NCBI RefSeq assembly: GCF_003402535.2
Contig: NZ_AP025170.1
Location: forward strand, 1,116,001 to 1,180,000
Source of the DNA: Cupriavidus sp. P-10
GTDB taxonomy: Bacteria > Pseudomonadota > Gammaproteobacteria > Burkholderiales > Burkholderiaceae
Direction of reading: 5' to 3'
DNA: 64,000 bases
In this document: positions 39,843 to 48,754 of the stretch, one piece after another
How positions within the stretch are numbered: position 1 is the stretch's first letter
Layout: each line of letters opens with the position of its first letter
Translations under genes and position numbers: made by a program
Notes under the pieces: generated by a model
Databases searched by the model: none
Seen by the model: only the letters and a program-made list of their open reading frames with translations
What the model was told of the DNA's origin: nothing

Positions 39843-41075
39843 ATGAAATCGAAGCTTAACCGCCGCGGCGCGACGCAAGTCCGCCGCGCCGCCCTGGTTG
39901 TGCCCGTGCTGGCCGCGGGCGTGATCACCGGCTGCAGCAGCATCAATGAAGCGATGCAGCCCGACAAGATCGACTACAAGTCGTCGGCGTCGAAGCGCAC
40001 GCCAACGCTGGACATCCCGCCGGACCTGACCAAGCTGGAAGGCGACCGCCGCTACTCGGTGCCCGATGCGAACGGCACCTCGACGCTGTCGACCTATAGC
40101 CAGGCCACCAAGGTGCGCGAGCAATCCCCGACCGAGAACGTACTGCCCTCGGCGCAGGGCATCCGCATGGAGCGTGACGGCAACCAGCGCTGGCTGGTGA
40201 TCAGCAACGGAATGCGCGGCGACCAGCTGTGGCAGCAGCTGCGCGGCTTCTGGCAGGAAAGCGGTTTCCTGCTGGTGCAGGACTCGCCCGAGACCGGCAT
40301 CATGGAAACCGACTGGGCCGAGAACCGCGCCAAGATCCCGCAGGACATCATCCGCAATACCATCGGCAAGGTGTTCGACGGCCTGTACTCGACCTCCGAG
40401 CGCGACAAGTTCCGCACCCGCGTCGAGCGCTCGCAGAACGGCACGCTGGAAGTGTTCATCAGCCACCGCGGCGCGCAGGAGCAGCTGACCGGCATCGACA
40501 AGTCCAGCACCGTCTGGACCCCGCGTCCGGCCGATCCCGAGCTGGAAGCCGAGTTCCTGTCGCGCCTGGCGCAACGCCTAGGCGTGCAGAAGGAACAGGC
40601 CGACCGCATGGCCAAGAACCCGGCAGCGGCTGGCAGCAGCGCGGCGACGGCTGATGCGGCTGCGGCTGGCGCAGCGGGCGCCACTGCCGCTGCAGCCGGC
40701 GGCGCTGCGCAGAAGTCTTACCTGGCCCAGGTCAATGGCGCCCCGGCGCTGCAACTGCCTGAGCCGTTCGACCGCGCCTGGCGCTCGGTCGGCCTGTCGC
40801 TGGATCGCGTCAACTTCACTATCGAAGACCGCGACCGCGCGCAGGGCCTGTACTACGTGCGCTACGTCGATCCGCGCACCAACGTGGACAACCGTGGCTT
40901 CTTCTCCAAGCTGTTCACGAAGCCGGACGATCCCAAGACCGCCAAGAAGTACCGCGTGGCGCTCAAGGGCACCGGCAGCGGCACGCTGGTGACGGTGCTC
41001 AACGATGCTGGCCAGCCGGAGAACGGCGAAATCGGCAAGCGCATCCTGTCGCTGCTCGACGAGCAACTGCACTGA
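39843..41075 (+). CDS. bamC: Outer membrane assembly lipoprotein BamC
   Basis: A lipoprotein of the BAM beta-barrel assembly complex; 410 residues. A signal peptide ends in the lipobox VITGC (Cys about 32). An unstructured segment resembling the BamC N-terminus that binds BamD (PDKIDYKSSASKRTPTLDIPPDL) follows, then two helix-grip domains (about 95-245 and 290-405). The domains are joined by an Ala/Gly-rich linker. TAGGA lies upstream of the ATG at 39843. The dapA-bamC order is conserved. Confidence 0.93.
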   Translation: MKSKLNRRGATQVRRAALVVPVLAAGVITGCSSINEAMQPDKIDYKSSASKRTPTLDIPPDLTKLEGDRRYSVPDANGTSTLSTYSQATKVREQSPTENVLPSAQGIRMERDGNQRWLVISNGMRGDQLWQQLRGFWQESGFLLVQDSPETGIMETDWAENRAKIPQDIIRNTIGKVFDGLYSTSERDKFRTRVERSQNGTLEVFISHRGAQEQLTGIDKSSTVWTPRPADPELEAEFLSRLAQRLGVQKEQADRMAKNPAAAGSSAATADAAAAGAAGATAAAAGGAAQKSYLAQVNGAPALQLPEPFDRAWRSVGLSLDRVNFTIEDRDRAQGLYYVRYVDPRTNVDNRGFFSKLFTKPDDPKTAKKYRVALKGTGSGTLVTVLNDAGQPENGEIGKRILSLLDEQLH

Positions 41076-41147
41076 GCCGGCGGTGACCGGCTCCACCGCC
41101 GGCCGTCCTGGCCGGCCTGCCAACTGCATGGCGGGGAGGGCGCGGCC

Positions 41148-41936
41148 ATGATGCGCTTCGCCTTCCTTGGCAGCGGCAGCGAGGGCAACTCGCTGCTGAT
41201 CGAATCCCGCGAAGACACCACCACCACGCGCGTGCTGCTGGACTGCGGCTTCGGCATCCGCGAGACCGCCCGGCGCCTGGAGCGCCTGGGTGTCACGCCG
41301 GACCAGCTCGACGCCGTGCTGGTCACGCACGAGCATGGCGACCATGTCGGTTCTGCCTACGCCTTTGCGGCGCGGCACCAGCTGGCGGTCTACACCAGTC
41401 ACGGAACCTGGCTTGCGACCTCGCACATGCGCGGCGCGGATGTCGCCGATGTGCGTGTCTGCGGCGCCGACCACGCCTTTGCCATCGGCGGCGTCCAGGT
41501 GATGCCGTACACGGTGCCGCACGACGCGCGCGAGCCGCTGCAGTTCGTGCTGTCCGATGGCCAGTCGCGGCTGGGCGTGCTGACCGACGCGGGCATGGAA
41601 ACGCCCTATGTGACGGCGCGCCTGTCAGGTGTCGACGCGCTGGTGCTGGAGTGCAACCACGACCGCGAGATGCTGCGCAACTCGGTCTATCCGGCATCGC
41701 TGAAACGGCGAATTGGCGGTGACTTCGGCCATCTGGCCAACGAGGTGGCCGCGAGCATCCTCGTGCAGGTCGCGCATGCGGGCCTGAACCGGGTCGTGGC
41801 GGCGCACCTGAGCAAGCAAAACAACACGCGCGAATTGGCTACGGGCGCGCTGGCGGCTGCACTGGGCGCACTGCCGTCGGAGGTGCTGGTGGCGGATCAG
41901 GAATTGGGTCTGGACTGGCAGACGGTGCGCACCTGA
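41148..41936 (+). CDS. MBL-fold metallo-hydrolase (YycJ/WalJ-like)
   Basis: A 262-residue metallo-beta-lactamase-fold protein. FLGSGSEGNSLLI and VLLDCGFGIRE begin the fold; VLVTHEHGDHVGSAY is the HxHxDH metal motif at about 62-69. PHDAREPLQF, GVLTDAGMETPYV and LVLECNHDREML carry further ligands. HLSKQNNTRE is typical of the YycJ group, proposed to be 5'-3' exonucleases. Start codons at 41148 and 41151 are equivalent. It follows bamC after 72 bp. Confidence 0.91.
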   Translation: MMRFAFLGSGSEGNSLLIESREDTTTTRVLLDCGFGIRETARRLERLGVTPDQLDAVLVTHEHGDHVGSAYAFAARHQLAVYTSHGTWLATSHMRGADVADVRVCGADHAFAIGGVQVMPYTVPHDAREPLQFVLSDGQSRLGVLTDAGMETPYVTARLSGVDALVLECNHDREMLRNSVYPASLKRRIGGDFGHLANEVAASILVQVAHAGLNRVVAAHLSKQNNTRELATGALAAALGALPSEVLVADQELGLDWQTVRT

Positions 41937-41964
41937 TCGGCGCACGATGCGCTTTGCAGCGCCA

Positions 41965-41998
41965 ATAAAAAAACCGGCCCGAAGGCCGGTTTTTTTAT
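41965..41998. terminator. Bidirectional terminator
   Basis: A perfect 15-bp stem (ATAAAAAAACCGGCC and its complement) with a CGAA loop gives a U-run in both directions. It lies between the convergent MBL hydrolase (+) and the small lipoprotein (-). Confidence 0.95.
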
Positions 41999-42024
41999 CG
42001 GTCGGAACCGAGTACTGCTGGCGA

Positions 42025-42270
42025 TTATTGCTTGGCAGCCGGAGCCGAAGCGTCAGCAGCCGGAGCCGAGGCGTCAGCAGCCGGGGCCGAAGCGTCAGCA
42101 GCGGCAGCAGCAGCCGGGGCTTCAGCAGCCGGAGCCGAAGCTTCAGCAGCCGGAGCGGCGGCAGCCGGAGCAGCCGTGTCAGCGGCCGGAGCAGCCGGTT
42201 CTTCCTTCTTGCCGCAAGCGGCGAGGGCAACAGCGGCCAGCAGCGATGCGATCAGGAGAGACTTCTTCAT
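42025..42270 (-). CDS. Small Ala/Pro-rich repeat lipoprotein
   Basis: An 81-residue lipoprotein. The signal peptide MKKSLLIASLLAAVALAAC ends in a clear lipobox. The mature part begins GKKEEPAAPAAD and then consists of Ala/Pro/Ser repeats, with ASAPAAD occurring in tandem near the C-terminus, each unit followed by the next without a break. An AAAGGA ribosome-binding site precedes the ATG. The low-complexity acidic chain may act as a flexible tether in the envelope; function is unknown. Overlapping + strand frames are shadows of the repeat. Confidence 0.82.
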   Translation of the reverse strand: MKKSLLIASLLAAVALAACGKKEEPAAPAADTAAPAAAAPAAEASAPAAEAPAAAAAADASAPAADASAPAADASAPAAKQ

Positions 42271-42311
42271 TGTTCGTCCTTTAACTTGTAATAACGAAAA
42301 ACAGGCGATGA

Positions 42312-42329
42312 ATAATTACCGGTAATTAT
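42312..42329. promoter_or_regulatory. Perfect 18-bp AT-rich palindrome
   Basis: ATAATTACCGGTAATTAT is fully self-complementary and lies 42-59 bp upstream of the small lipoprotein start, in an unusually AT-rich stretch. Position and symmetry suggest a protein-binding operator. I do not recognise the regulator. Confidence 0.6.
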
Positions 42330-42468
42330 CGCTCTTGAACTGCAAAATAGAGGCCCTCCCGGGTGCCGACAATGCAGTGGTCCGCAGTACTAGCCAGCCG
42401 ACGATTATATCCGCGTTTTCCCGGCTTGTGTAGCGCCGAAATTTGCTGAATTGCAATGTTACGCATTA

Positions 42469-43674
42469 TTACAGCAGGGGGCCCAATTGTAGCCATCCCT
42501 CCTGCGTCCAGTGATGAAATGTCTCCATCAGGTCGGGAAGGCTGGCACATGCGCTAACATCGTCGCCACTAAGGTGGCGATTATCGGCCAGCTTTTTCAG
42601 CCACGGCATCAATTCGGCTGGCGGCTCGTAGGCTTCGCCATTGAGGAAGAAATTGTTCCGGTCGTAAAGTGCGATCGAGGCGGACGCAAGAACAACGCCA
42701 TGGTGGGCCGCAAGTTTCTCATAACGGCGCTGTGGCAGGTCGGCTATTTCGGCGAATTCAACTCCGGGCTTGGGTTCGGACAGATGCGAGCCAAGGAATT
42801 CCGACACCATCTGCGTATTCCATTGCAGTGCCTTGAGCCGTTCGGCGACTGCCTTGGCCATGCCGGCGGGCAGTTGCGCGGGCTTGGTCGCCGCACGTTC
42901 GCCGGCATCGGCGTAACGCCCGGTCAGGTCTTCGTTGTCTTCCACCGTCTCTGACAGCCAGGCGAGAAAGTGCCCGGCCAGTTCGCGGTAGGCCGGGGCG
43001 CGGAAGCCGATCGAGCAAGTCATGCATTCCCCCTCGGCCACGCCGTCGTGGGCGTACTGCGGCGGCAGGTACAGCATGTCGCCCGGCTCCAGCACCCATT
43101 CCTCTTCTGCGCTGAAATCGGCAAGGATCTTCAGCGGCATGTCGGGAACCAGCTCGAGGCTGGTCTGCGACGAGATGCGCCAGCGGCGCCGGCCCGAGAC
43201 TTGCAGCAGGAACACGTCGTAGGAGTCGAAGTGCGGACCGACCCCACCGCCGTCCGATGCGTAGCTGATCATCAGGTCGTCCAGCCGTGCGTCGGGCACG
43301 AAGCGGAAGCGTCCCATCAGTTCCGCGGCGGCGGCGTCGTGCAGGTTCACGCCCTGAACCAGCAAAGTCCACTGACGGGTCTTGACGGAAGGTAGGTTTT
43401 CGCGCGCAAATGGACCATGTTCGAGCTTCCAGCGATTGCGGAAGTGCGTCACCAGGCGCGATTCGACTTCGTCGCGATCGGCAAGGTCGAAAAGCGCATC
43501 GCGCGACACAGGCGGCACGATTCCGGGTACCGCCTGTCGAATCAGCAGAGGCTTGCGGTGCCAGACATCCCGCATGAATGCAGCCGGCGTCATGCCACCA
43601 AGCAGGTCGAGCGGAGTGTCTGGATCGACGGGGCCAGGGGGCAGGGCCTGCGCGTATAATGCGGAATCGTTCAT
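42469..43674 (-). CDS. JmjC/cupin ribosomal oxygenase (YcfD/RoxA-like)
   Basis: A 401-residue Fe(II)/2-oxoglutarate oxygenase. The JmjC metal motif HFDSYD and the distal His in YLPPQYAHDGVAEG give the HxD...H triad. Family stretches are RDVWHRKPLLIRQA and DDLMISYASDGGGVGPH. The C-terminal half is the winged-helix-like dimerisation region of YcfD homologues. E. coli YcfD hydroxylates an arginine of ribosomal protein L16, the likely role here. Its start codon is only 11 bp from the slyD start on the opposite strand, so its promoter must lie within slyD. Confidence 0.9.
   Translation of the reverse strand: MNDSALYAQALPPGPVDPDTPLDLLGGMTPAAFMRDVWHRKPLLIRQAVPGIVPPVSRDALFDLADRDEVESRLVTHFRNRWKLEHGPFARENLPSVKTRQWTLLVQGVNLHDAAAAELMGRFRFVPDARLDDLMISYASDGGGVGPHFDSYDVFLLQVSGRRRWRISSQTSLELVPDMPLKILADFSAEEEWVLEPGDMLYLPPQYAHDGVAEGECMTCSIGFRAPAYRELAGHFLAWLSETVEDNEDLTGRYADAGERAATKPAQLPAGMAKAVAERLKALQWNTQMVSEFLGSHLSEPKPGVEFAEIADLPQRRYEKLAAHHGVVLASASIALYDRNNFFLNGEAYEPPAELMPWLKKLADNRHLSGDDVSACASLPDLMETFHHWTQEGWLQLGPLL
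43655..43660 (+). promoter_or_regulatory. slyD -10 element
   Basis: TATAAT lies inside the 5' end of the divergent oxygenase gene, 25 bp before the slyD TTG start. It contains the A of the in-frame ATG at 43659, which rules that ATG out as start. Confidence 0.6.
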
Positions 43675-43685
43675 GGAGTCAAGAA

Positions 43686-44213
43686 TTGAAAATCGCTAAG
43701 AACACGGTAGTGTCCGTGATGTACAAGCTGTCGGACACGCAAGGCAATCTGATCGAGGAGTCAGATGAAGCCATGGTCTATTTGCACGGCGGGTATGATG
43801 GCACGTTCCCCAAGATCGAGGAAGCGCTCGACGGCCATGACGCCGGCTTCGAGACCCAACTGCAGCTCGAGCCCGAAGATGCCTTTGGCGACTACGATGC
43901 TGAGCTGGTCAAGGTCGAACCGCGCGACCGCTTCCCCGAGCCGCTGGAAGTCGGCATGCAGTTCGAAGGCATGCCCGAGGACGGCGATGAAGACGACTCC
44001 GTCATCTACACCGTGACCGACGTGGCCGAAGACAAGGTGGTCCTGGACGGCAACCACCCGCTGGCCGGCATGGCGCTGCGCTTCTGGCTGAAGGTCTCTG
44101 AAGTTCGCGAAGCCACCGCCGAGGAAATCGAGCATGGCCACGCCCACGGCGCCTCGGGCGTCGAGGTGGTGGACGAGGACGAGGACGACGATACCCCGCG
44201 CACGCTGCACTGA
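43686..44213 (+). CDS. slyD: FKBP-type peptidyl-prolyl isomerase SlyD
   Basis: A 175-residue prolyl isomerase and chaperone. The FKBP domain begins MKIAKNTVVSVMYKLSD with GNLIEES and is interrupted by the IF (insert-in-flap) domain near GDYDAELVKVEPRDRFP. GNHPLAGMALRFWLKVSEVREAT closes the fold. The tail is acidic (EVVDEDEDDD) with only two or three His, so nickel binding is weaker than in E. coli SlyD. A TTG start at 43686 is chosen because GGAG lies 7 nt upstream and the -10 box overlaps the only upstream ATG. Confidence 0.93.
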   Translation: MKIAKNTVVSVMYKLSDTQGNLIEESDEAMVYLHGGYDGTFPKIEEALDGHDAGFETQLQLEPEDAFGDYDAELVKVEPRDRFPEPLEVGMQFEGMPEDGDEDDSVIYTVTDVAEDKVVLDGNHPLAGMALRFWLKVSEVREATAEEIEHGHAHGASGVEVVDEDEDDDTPRTLH

Positions 44214-44239
44214 TCCAGCGCCTGCGTGATCCATGAAGG

Positions 44240-44262
44240 AAGCCGGCTCAGCCGGCTTTTTT
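44240..44262 (+). terminator. Intrinsic terminator after slyD
   Basis: An 8-bp stem AAGCCGGC / GCCGGCTT with a TCA loop is followed by six T in total. Confidence 0.9.
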
Positions 44263-44294
44263 CATTGGCGCGAGCCCAGCGCGGGCCCGGCGGC

Positions 44295-45329
44295 TCAGGG
44301 CGTGGTTGGTGCGTCCCTGAGCGATATCGAGAACGGCGCCGCCGCGTTCGGAGTGATCACGAGCTCCGTCCATTGCGCCATCGTGTTGTTCGGCAGCGAG
44401 ACGCGCGTGAAATTCTGCAGCACCTTGCCTGCGCTGTCGCGCAGCGGCTTGTCGATGCCGAAGCCATTCTCGCCCGCATGCACCAGCAGCACCTGGCCGG
44501 GAAAACGCGCGCTCAGGTCGCGCAGCTGCCGCTTGAACTCCAGGTAGCCGTCGCGCGTGCGGTGGCGCATGAAGCCGTCCAGCAGCGTCGGGCGGCCTTT
44601 CTTTTCCCAGCCGTTGGCGAATTGCGGATCGGCATGGGCCACCACGACGATGCCGTTCATGTCGCGCTGCCGCGCCAGCGAGAACGCACGCGCCAGCCAC
44701 TGCCGGTTGGCCTCGCGCCGGTCTTCGAACTCGCTGTTGCGCCCGCCCTCGTTGCGGAAGTGGTTGTTGTCGCCAGGCACGTTCAGGCCGACGATCAGGA
44801 TGTCGCCCAGGGCGAGACGAACGTTCTCGCGGAAGGTGCGGAACAGGGCCTGGTCGGACTGCCGCAACACCGGCCGCGGATGCTGACCCAGCGTGGCGTC
44901 TTCGGGGAAGAACAGCTCGCGCAGGCGGTTCAGCCGCTCGACCGCGTCGAACTTGCCATTGACCGGGAGCCGGCATTCGGCCCAGTCGGTTTCGCCGGGC
45001 ACATAGAGCAGTGGCAACGGCGACTGGGCCAGCAGCTGCTGGCGGCTGGTCAGGATCGAGTCGCTGCAGGATTCGGTATCGCCCTTGATGCCGCCGGCGT
45101 GGATCACGAAGTCGAGCTTGCGTTCGGCAAAGCTGTCGAGCAGGGCGGTGGCATTGGCTTCGGCGGCAGGCCATTGCGGCAGGTCGGCGATCAGCGCGAT
45201 GCGGATCACCTTGGGCTTGGGCGCAGGCTTGCTGCCGCGCCCGGCCGGTGCCGGCAACGCGGTGCTTGCCGCGCACAGCAGTAGTGCCGCGGCGAGGATC
45301 CGGCCGGCGTGCCGGCGCGTGGCGTTCAT
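44295..45329 (-). CDS. Secreted metallophosphoesterase family protein
   Basis: A 344-residue protein with an N-terminal signal peptide ([25 protein letters not shown]) and a calcineurin-like fold. Metal-binding regions appear as [29 protein letters not shown] (equivalent of GNHD) and [10 protein letters not shown], but several are divergent from the consensus, e.g. GGIKGD for GDxxD and GETDW for GNHD. Activity is therefore uncertain. The ATG overlaps the mutS stop by 4 bp, so it is translationally coupled to mutS. Substrate unknown. Confidence 0.78.
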   Translation of the reverse strand: MNATRRHAGRILAAALLLCAASTALPAPAGRGSKPAPKPKVIRIALIADLPQWPAAEANATALLDSFAERKLDFVIHAGGIKGDTESCSDSILTSRQQLLAQSPLPLLYVPGETDWAECRLPVNGKFDAVERLNRLRELFFPEDATLGQHPRPVLRQSDQALFRTFRENVRLALGDILIVGLNVPGDNNHFRNEGGRNSEFEDRREANRQWLARAFSLARQRDMNGIVVVAHADPQFANGWEKKGRPTLLDGFMRHRTRDGYLEFKRQLRDLSARFPGQVLLVHAGENGFGIDKPLRDSAGKVLQNFTRVSLPNNTMAQWTELVITPNAAAPFSISLRDAPTTP

Positions 45330-48025
45330 GCCGTGCCGACCGCCTCGCCTGCAAGCGCCTTGAGCCGGTACAGCGCATCGAGCGCGGCACGCGGCGTCAG
45401 GCTGTCCGGATCCAGGTCGGCGAGTGTGTCGATCAGCGCGGCATGTTCCGGTGCCAGTGCGGCCGGCTGCGGCGCGGCCATCGTATAGCTGTTGTCCTCG
45501 TCGCCGTCGGTGTCCGGCACCGTCGGCGCGGCAAACAGGTCGAGCTGCGGCGTGGGCGTGGCATCGGCCGATTGCTGCTCCAGCCACGCCAGGTGCTTGC
45601 GCGCGGCCCGGATCACCGGCTGCGGCACGCCGGCCAGTTGCGCCACCTGCAGGCCATAGCTCTGGCTGGCAGGGCCGTCCTGCACCGCGTGCAGGAACAC
45701 GATGCCGTCGCCGTGCTCCACCGCCGACAGGTGCACGTTGGCGGCCTGCGGGAATTCCTGCGGCAACTGCGTCAGCTCGAAATAGTGGGTTGCGAACAGC
45801 GTATGGCTGCGGTTGTGCGACAGCAGGTGGCGCGCGATCGCCCACGCCAGCGCCAGGCCGTCGAAGGTGGACGTGCCGCGGCCGATCTCGTCCATCAGCA
45901 CCAGCGACGACGGCGTGGCGTGATGCAGGATGCCGGCGGCTTCGGTCATCTCCACCATGAAGGTGGAGCGCCCGCCCGCCAGGTCGTCGGCAGCGCCGAT
46001 GCGGGTAAAGATGCGGTCGATCGGCCCGATCATGGCGCGTCGCGCCGGCACGTAGGCGCCCACGCAGGCCAGCAGCACGATCAGCGCGGTCTGGCGCATG
46101 AAGGTCGACTTACCGCCCATGTTGGGGCCGGTGATCAGCAGCAGCTTGCGCGCTTCGTTGAGCTGGCAGTCGTTGGCGATAAACGCCACCGATTCCGCCG
46201 CCAGCTGGCCTTCCACGACCGGGTGGCGACCTTGCACGATATCGATCACGTTCTCGCGCACGCGTTCGGGGGCGGACCAGTCGAGCGTCTGCGCGCGCTC
46301 GGCCAGTGCCGCCAGCACGTCGAGGCGCGCCAGCGCGCCGGCCACGCGCTGCAGCTCGCCGATATGCGGCAGCAGCGACTGCAGCAGGCCGTCGTAGAGT
46401 TGCTTCTCGCGCGCAAGCGCGCGGTCCTGCGCCGACAGCGCCTTGTCCTCGAACGACTTCAGCTCGGGCGTGATGTAGCGCTCGGCGTTCTTCAGCGTCT
46501 GGCGGCGGCGGTAGTCGTCAGGCACCTTGTCGGCCTGGCCATTGGTGACCTCGATATAGAAGCCGTGCACGCGGTTGAACTCGACTCGCAGGTTGGCAAT
46601 GCCGGTGCGCGTGCGTTCGCGCGCTTCCAGGTCGATCAGGAACTCGCCGCAGTTCTCGGAAATATCGCGCAGCTCGTCGAGTTCGGTGTCGTAGCCGCGT
46701 GCGATCACGCCGCCGTCGCGCACCACGGTGGCGGGTTCTTCTGCGACCGCGCGCACCAGCAGGTCCAGGGACGCCTGCGGCACGGCCAGATCCTGCAGCG
46801 TCTGCGCCAGCAGCGCGCTGTCCTGTTCGTCGCGGATGCAGGCCTGCACGTCGGGCAGCGCTCGCAGCGTATCGCGTAGCGAGGACAGGTCGCGCGGGCG
46901 CGCGCTCAGCAGCGCGAGCCGCGAGGTGATGCGCTCGACGTCGGCCAGCCGGCGCAGCGCGGCGCGCAGCGTATCGGTGCCCTGGTCGATCAGCACGCCG
47001 ATGGCCTGTTGCCGCGCCTGAGGCACGGCCGGGTCGCGCAGCGGGTGGTGCAGCCAGTGACGCAGCGCGCGGCTGCCCATCGTGGTGCAGCAGGTATCCA
47101 GCAGCGAGAACAGTGTCGGCGACTCGCCGCCGCGCAGGGTCTCGGTCAGCTCCAGGTTGCGGCGCGTGGCCGAATCCAGGCCGATGTATTCCGATTCACG
47201 CTCGACTTTCAGGCCCTGCACATGACGCAGCGACTGGCCCTGCGTGGTGGCGGCGTAGTTCAACAGCGCGCCGGCGGCCCCGATCGCAGCGCCCAGCCCG
47301 GCACAACCGAATGGATCTAGGCTGGCCACGCCCAGTTGCTCGCGCAGGCGGCGCGAACCGGCGTCCTGGTCGAAGTGCCATTCAGGCAGGCGCGTGCGCG
47401 CGCAATCGAGCGCCGGCAGGTCGATACCGTCGGCATAGAGCAGCTCGGCCGGGCGGATGCGCTCCAGCTCGCGGCCCAGCTGCGCAACCTCGCACTCCAT
47501 CAGGCGCAATTCGCCGCTGGCCAGGTTCAGCCACGCCAGACCCGTTTTGCTGATGCCGCGCCGCGTGGTCTGCTGGTGCACCGCCATCAGGAAGGTGTCC
47601 ACTTTGTCCGGCAGCAGCGCCGCGTCGGTCAGCGTGCCCGGCGTGACAATGCGCACTACCTTGCGCTCCACCGGCCCCTTGCTGGTGGCGGGATCGCCGA
47701 TTTGCTCACAAATCGCCACCGACTCGCCCAGCTTCACCAGTCGGGCCAGGTACTGGTCCGCCGAATGGAAGGGAATGCCGGCCATCCGGATCGGCACGCC
47801 ATTCGAGGCGCCGCGCGCGGTCAGCGTGATGTCGAGCAGGCGCGCGGCCTTCTCGGCGTCGTCGTGGAACAGCTCGTAGAAGTCACCCATGCGGTAGAAC
47901 AGCAGGGTGGCGGGGTGGTCTGCCTTGATGCGCAAATATTGCTGCATCATGGGCGTGTGGCGGCTGCCTGCGGCGTCTGCCTGTGCCTGTTCAGGGTCGG
48001 TTTTCTTCTGCAATCCCATTGCCAT
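45326..48025 (-). CDS. mutS: DNA mismatch repair protein MutS
   Basis: Recognises mismatched bases and starts methyl-directed repair; 899 residues, slightly longer than E. coli (853). The mismatch-contact motif is [17 protein letters not shown] (family FYE...), near residue 48. The C-terminal ATPase has Walker [19 protein letters not shown], then LTARGASN earlier, STFMVEMTE, and [18 protein letters not shown] (Walker B). A possible second start is 6 bp downstream (48019). It overlaps the downstream metallophosphoesterase by 4 bp. Confidence 0.97.
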   Translation of the reverse strand: MAMGLQKKTDPEQAQADAAGSRHTPMMQQYLRIKADHPATLLFYRMGDFYELFHDDAEKAARLLDITLTARGASNGVPIRMAGIPFHSADQYLARLVKLGESVAICEQIGDPATSKGPVERKVVRIVTPGTLTDAALLPDKVDTFLMAVHQQTTRRGISKTGLAWLNLASGELRLMECEVAQLGRELERIRPAELLYADGIDLPALDCARTRLPEWHFDQDAGSRRLREQLGVASLDPFGCAGLGAAIGAAGALLNYAATTQGQSLRHVQGLKVERESEYIGLDSATRRNLELTETLRGGESPTLFSLLDTCCTTMGSRALRHWLHHPLRDPAVPQARQQAIGVLIDQGTDTLRAALRRLADVERITSRLALLSARPRDLSSLRDTLRALPDVQACIRDEQDSALLAQTLQDLAVPQASLDLLVRAVAEEPATVVRDGGVIARGYDTELDELRDISENCGEFLIDLEARERTRTGIANLRVEFNRVHGFYIEVTNGQADKVPDDYRRRQTLKNAERYITPELKSFEDKALSAQDRALAREKQLYDGLLQSLLPHIGELQRVAGALARLDVLAALAERAQTLDWSAPERVRENVIDIVQGRHPVVEGQLAAESVAFIANDCQLNEARKLLLITGPNMGGKSTFMRQTALIVLLACVGAYVPARRAMIGPIDRIFTRIGAADDLAGGRSTFMVEMTEAAGILHHATPSSLVLMDEIGRGTSTFDGLALAWAIARHLLSHNRSHTLFATHYFELTQLPQEFPQAANVHLSAVEHGDGIVFLHAVQDGPASQSYGLQVAQLAGVPQPVIRAARKHLAWLEQQSADATPTPQLDLFAAPTVPDTDGDEDNSYTMAAPQPAALAPEHAALIDTLADLDPDSLTPRAALDALYRLKALAGEAVGTA

Positions 48026-48100
48026 TTAGCCTGTCTGGCGGTGGGCCTGCGTTGTGCCGCCCGATCCGCTCGGAGCGCCGCCTTGCGTGTCCCGGAAAAG

Positions 48101-48116
48101 CGCCCCCGCGGGGGCG
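48101..48116. repeat. 16-bp GC palindrome upstream of mutS
   Basis: CGCCCCCGCGGGGGCG is a perfect palindrome in the 231-bp gap between mutS and the usp gene. It may be a weak terminator for usp or an upstream structure for mutS. Otherwise the gap holds nothing that I recognise. Confidence 0.35.
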
Positions 48117-48256
48117 GCCGGGCGCTGGTCCGGCGGCCTGTGGCCGCGGCACGAAGGGGCGTTTTCGAATATGGGCGATATGGTACAGCACGGTGCCGCC
48201 GCCGATGTGCCGCGCCGATGTGCCGCGAACAGGGCCACGCGCGTGCCGGCCGCCGA

Positions 48257-48691
48257 TCAGCGGAACACCAGCACCGGGATGTCGCTATGGGTCAGCACTT
48301 TCTGCGTTTCGCTGCCCAGCAGCAGCCCGCTCAGGCCCCTGCGCCCGTGCGATGCCATGAAGATGACATCGCAGCCCAGTTCCCTGGCGGCATGGATGAT
48401 GCCCTGGTACGGTACCGAGGCGCTGGAGACGTGGCCGGTGCAGGGCACGCCGGCCAGCGCGGCCGCGCTCTCGACCTTGGCGAGTTCCTGGCGCGCCTCG
48501 GCTTCCACGCGCTGCTGGTACACCTCTCGCTTTTCGTGCGAGCTGTCGCTGGACAGCACATAGGGATAGCTCTCCACGCACATATAGGGCGTGAGCCGCG
48601 CCGCCGCGGTGCGGGCAAACTGGATGGCTGCGGAAACGGCCTTGTGCGAAAGCTCGGAGCCGTCGACGGGGAGCAGGATGTGCTTGAACAT
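48257..48691 (-). CDS. Universal stress protein, UspA family
   Basis: A 144-residue single-domain Usp. The N-terminus MFKHILLPVDGSELSHKAV and the nucleotide-binding signature SHGRRGLSGLLLGSETQKVLTHS (GxxGxGxxxGS type) are diagnostic and indicate an ATP-binding class. It lies 63 bp downstream of ppk2 on the same strand, suggesting a stress/polyphosphate link. Confidence 0.94.
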   Translation of the reverse strand: MFKHILLPVDGSELSHKAVSAAIQFARTAAARLTPYMCVESYPYVLSSDSSHEKREVYQQRVEAEARQELAKVESAAALAGVPCTGHVSSASVPYQGIIHAARELGCDVIFMASHGRRGLSGLLLGSETQKVLTHSDIPVLVFR

Positions 48692-48754
48692 AACGTCCTT
48701 TTCAGGTGAGGGAGACGAGAGGGTTGGGGCGGCGTCCTGCGTTGCCGCCAGGAA

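Noticed and set aside
42032..42325. Plus-strand open frames opposite the small lipoprotein
   Set aside because: They are Ala/Gly/Ser repeats mirrored from the lipoprotein gene, which has a proper lipobox and ribosome-binding site.
43659..43685. ATG start for slyD at 43659
   Set aside because: It overlaps the -10 box TATAAT and so would not be in the transcript.
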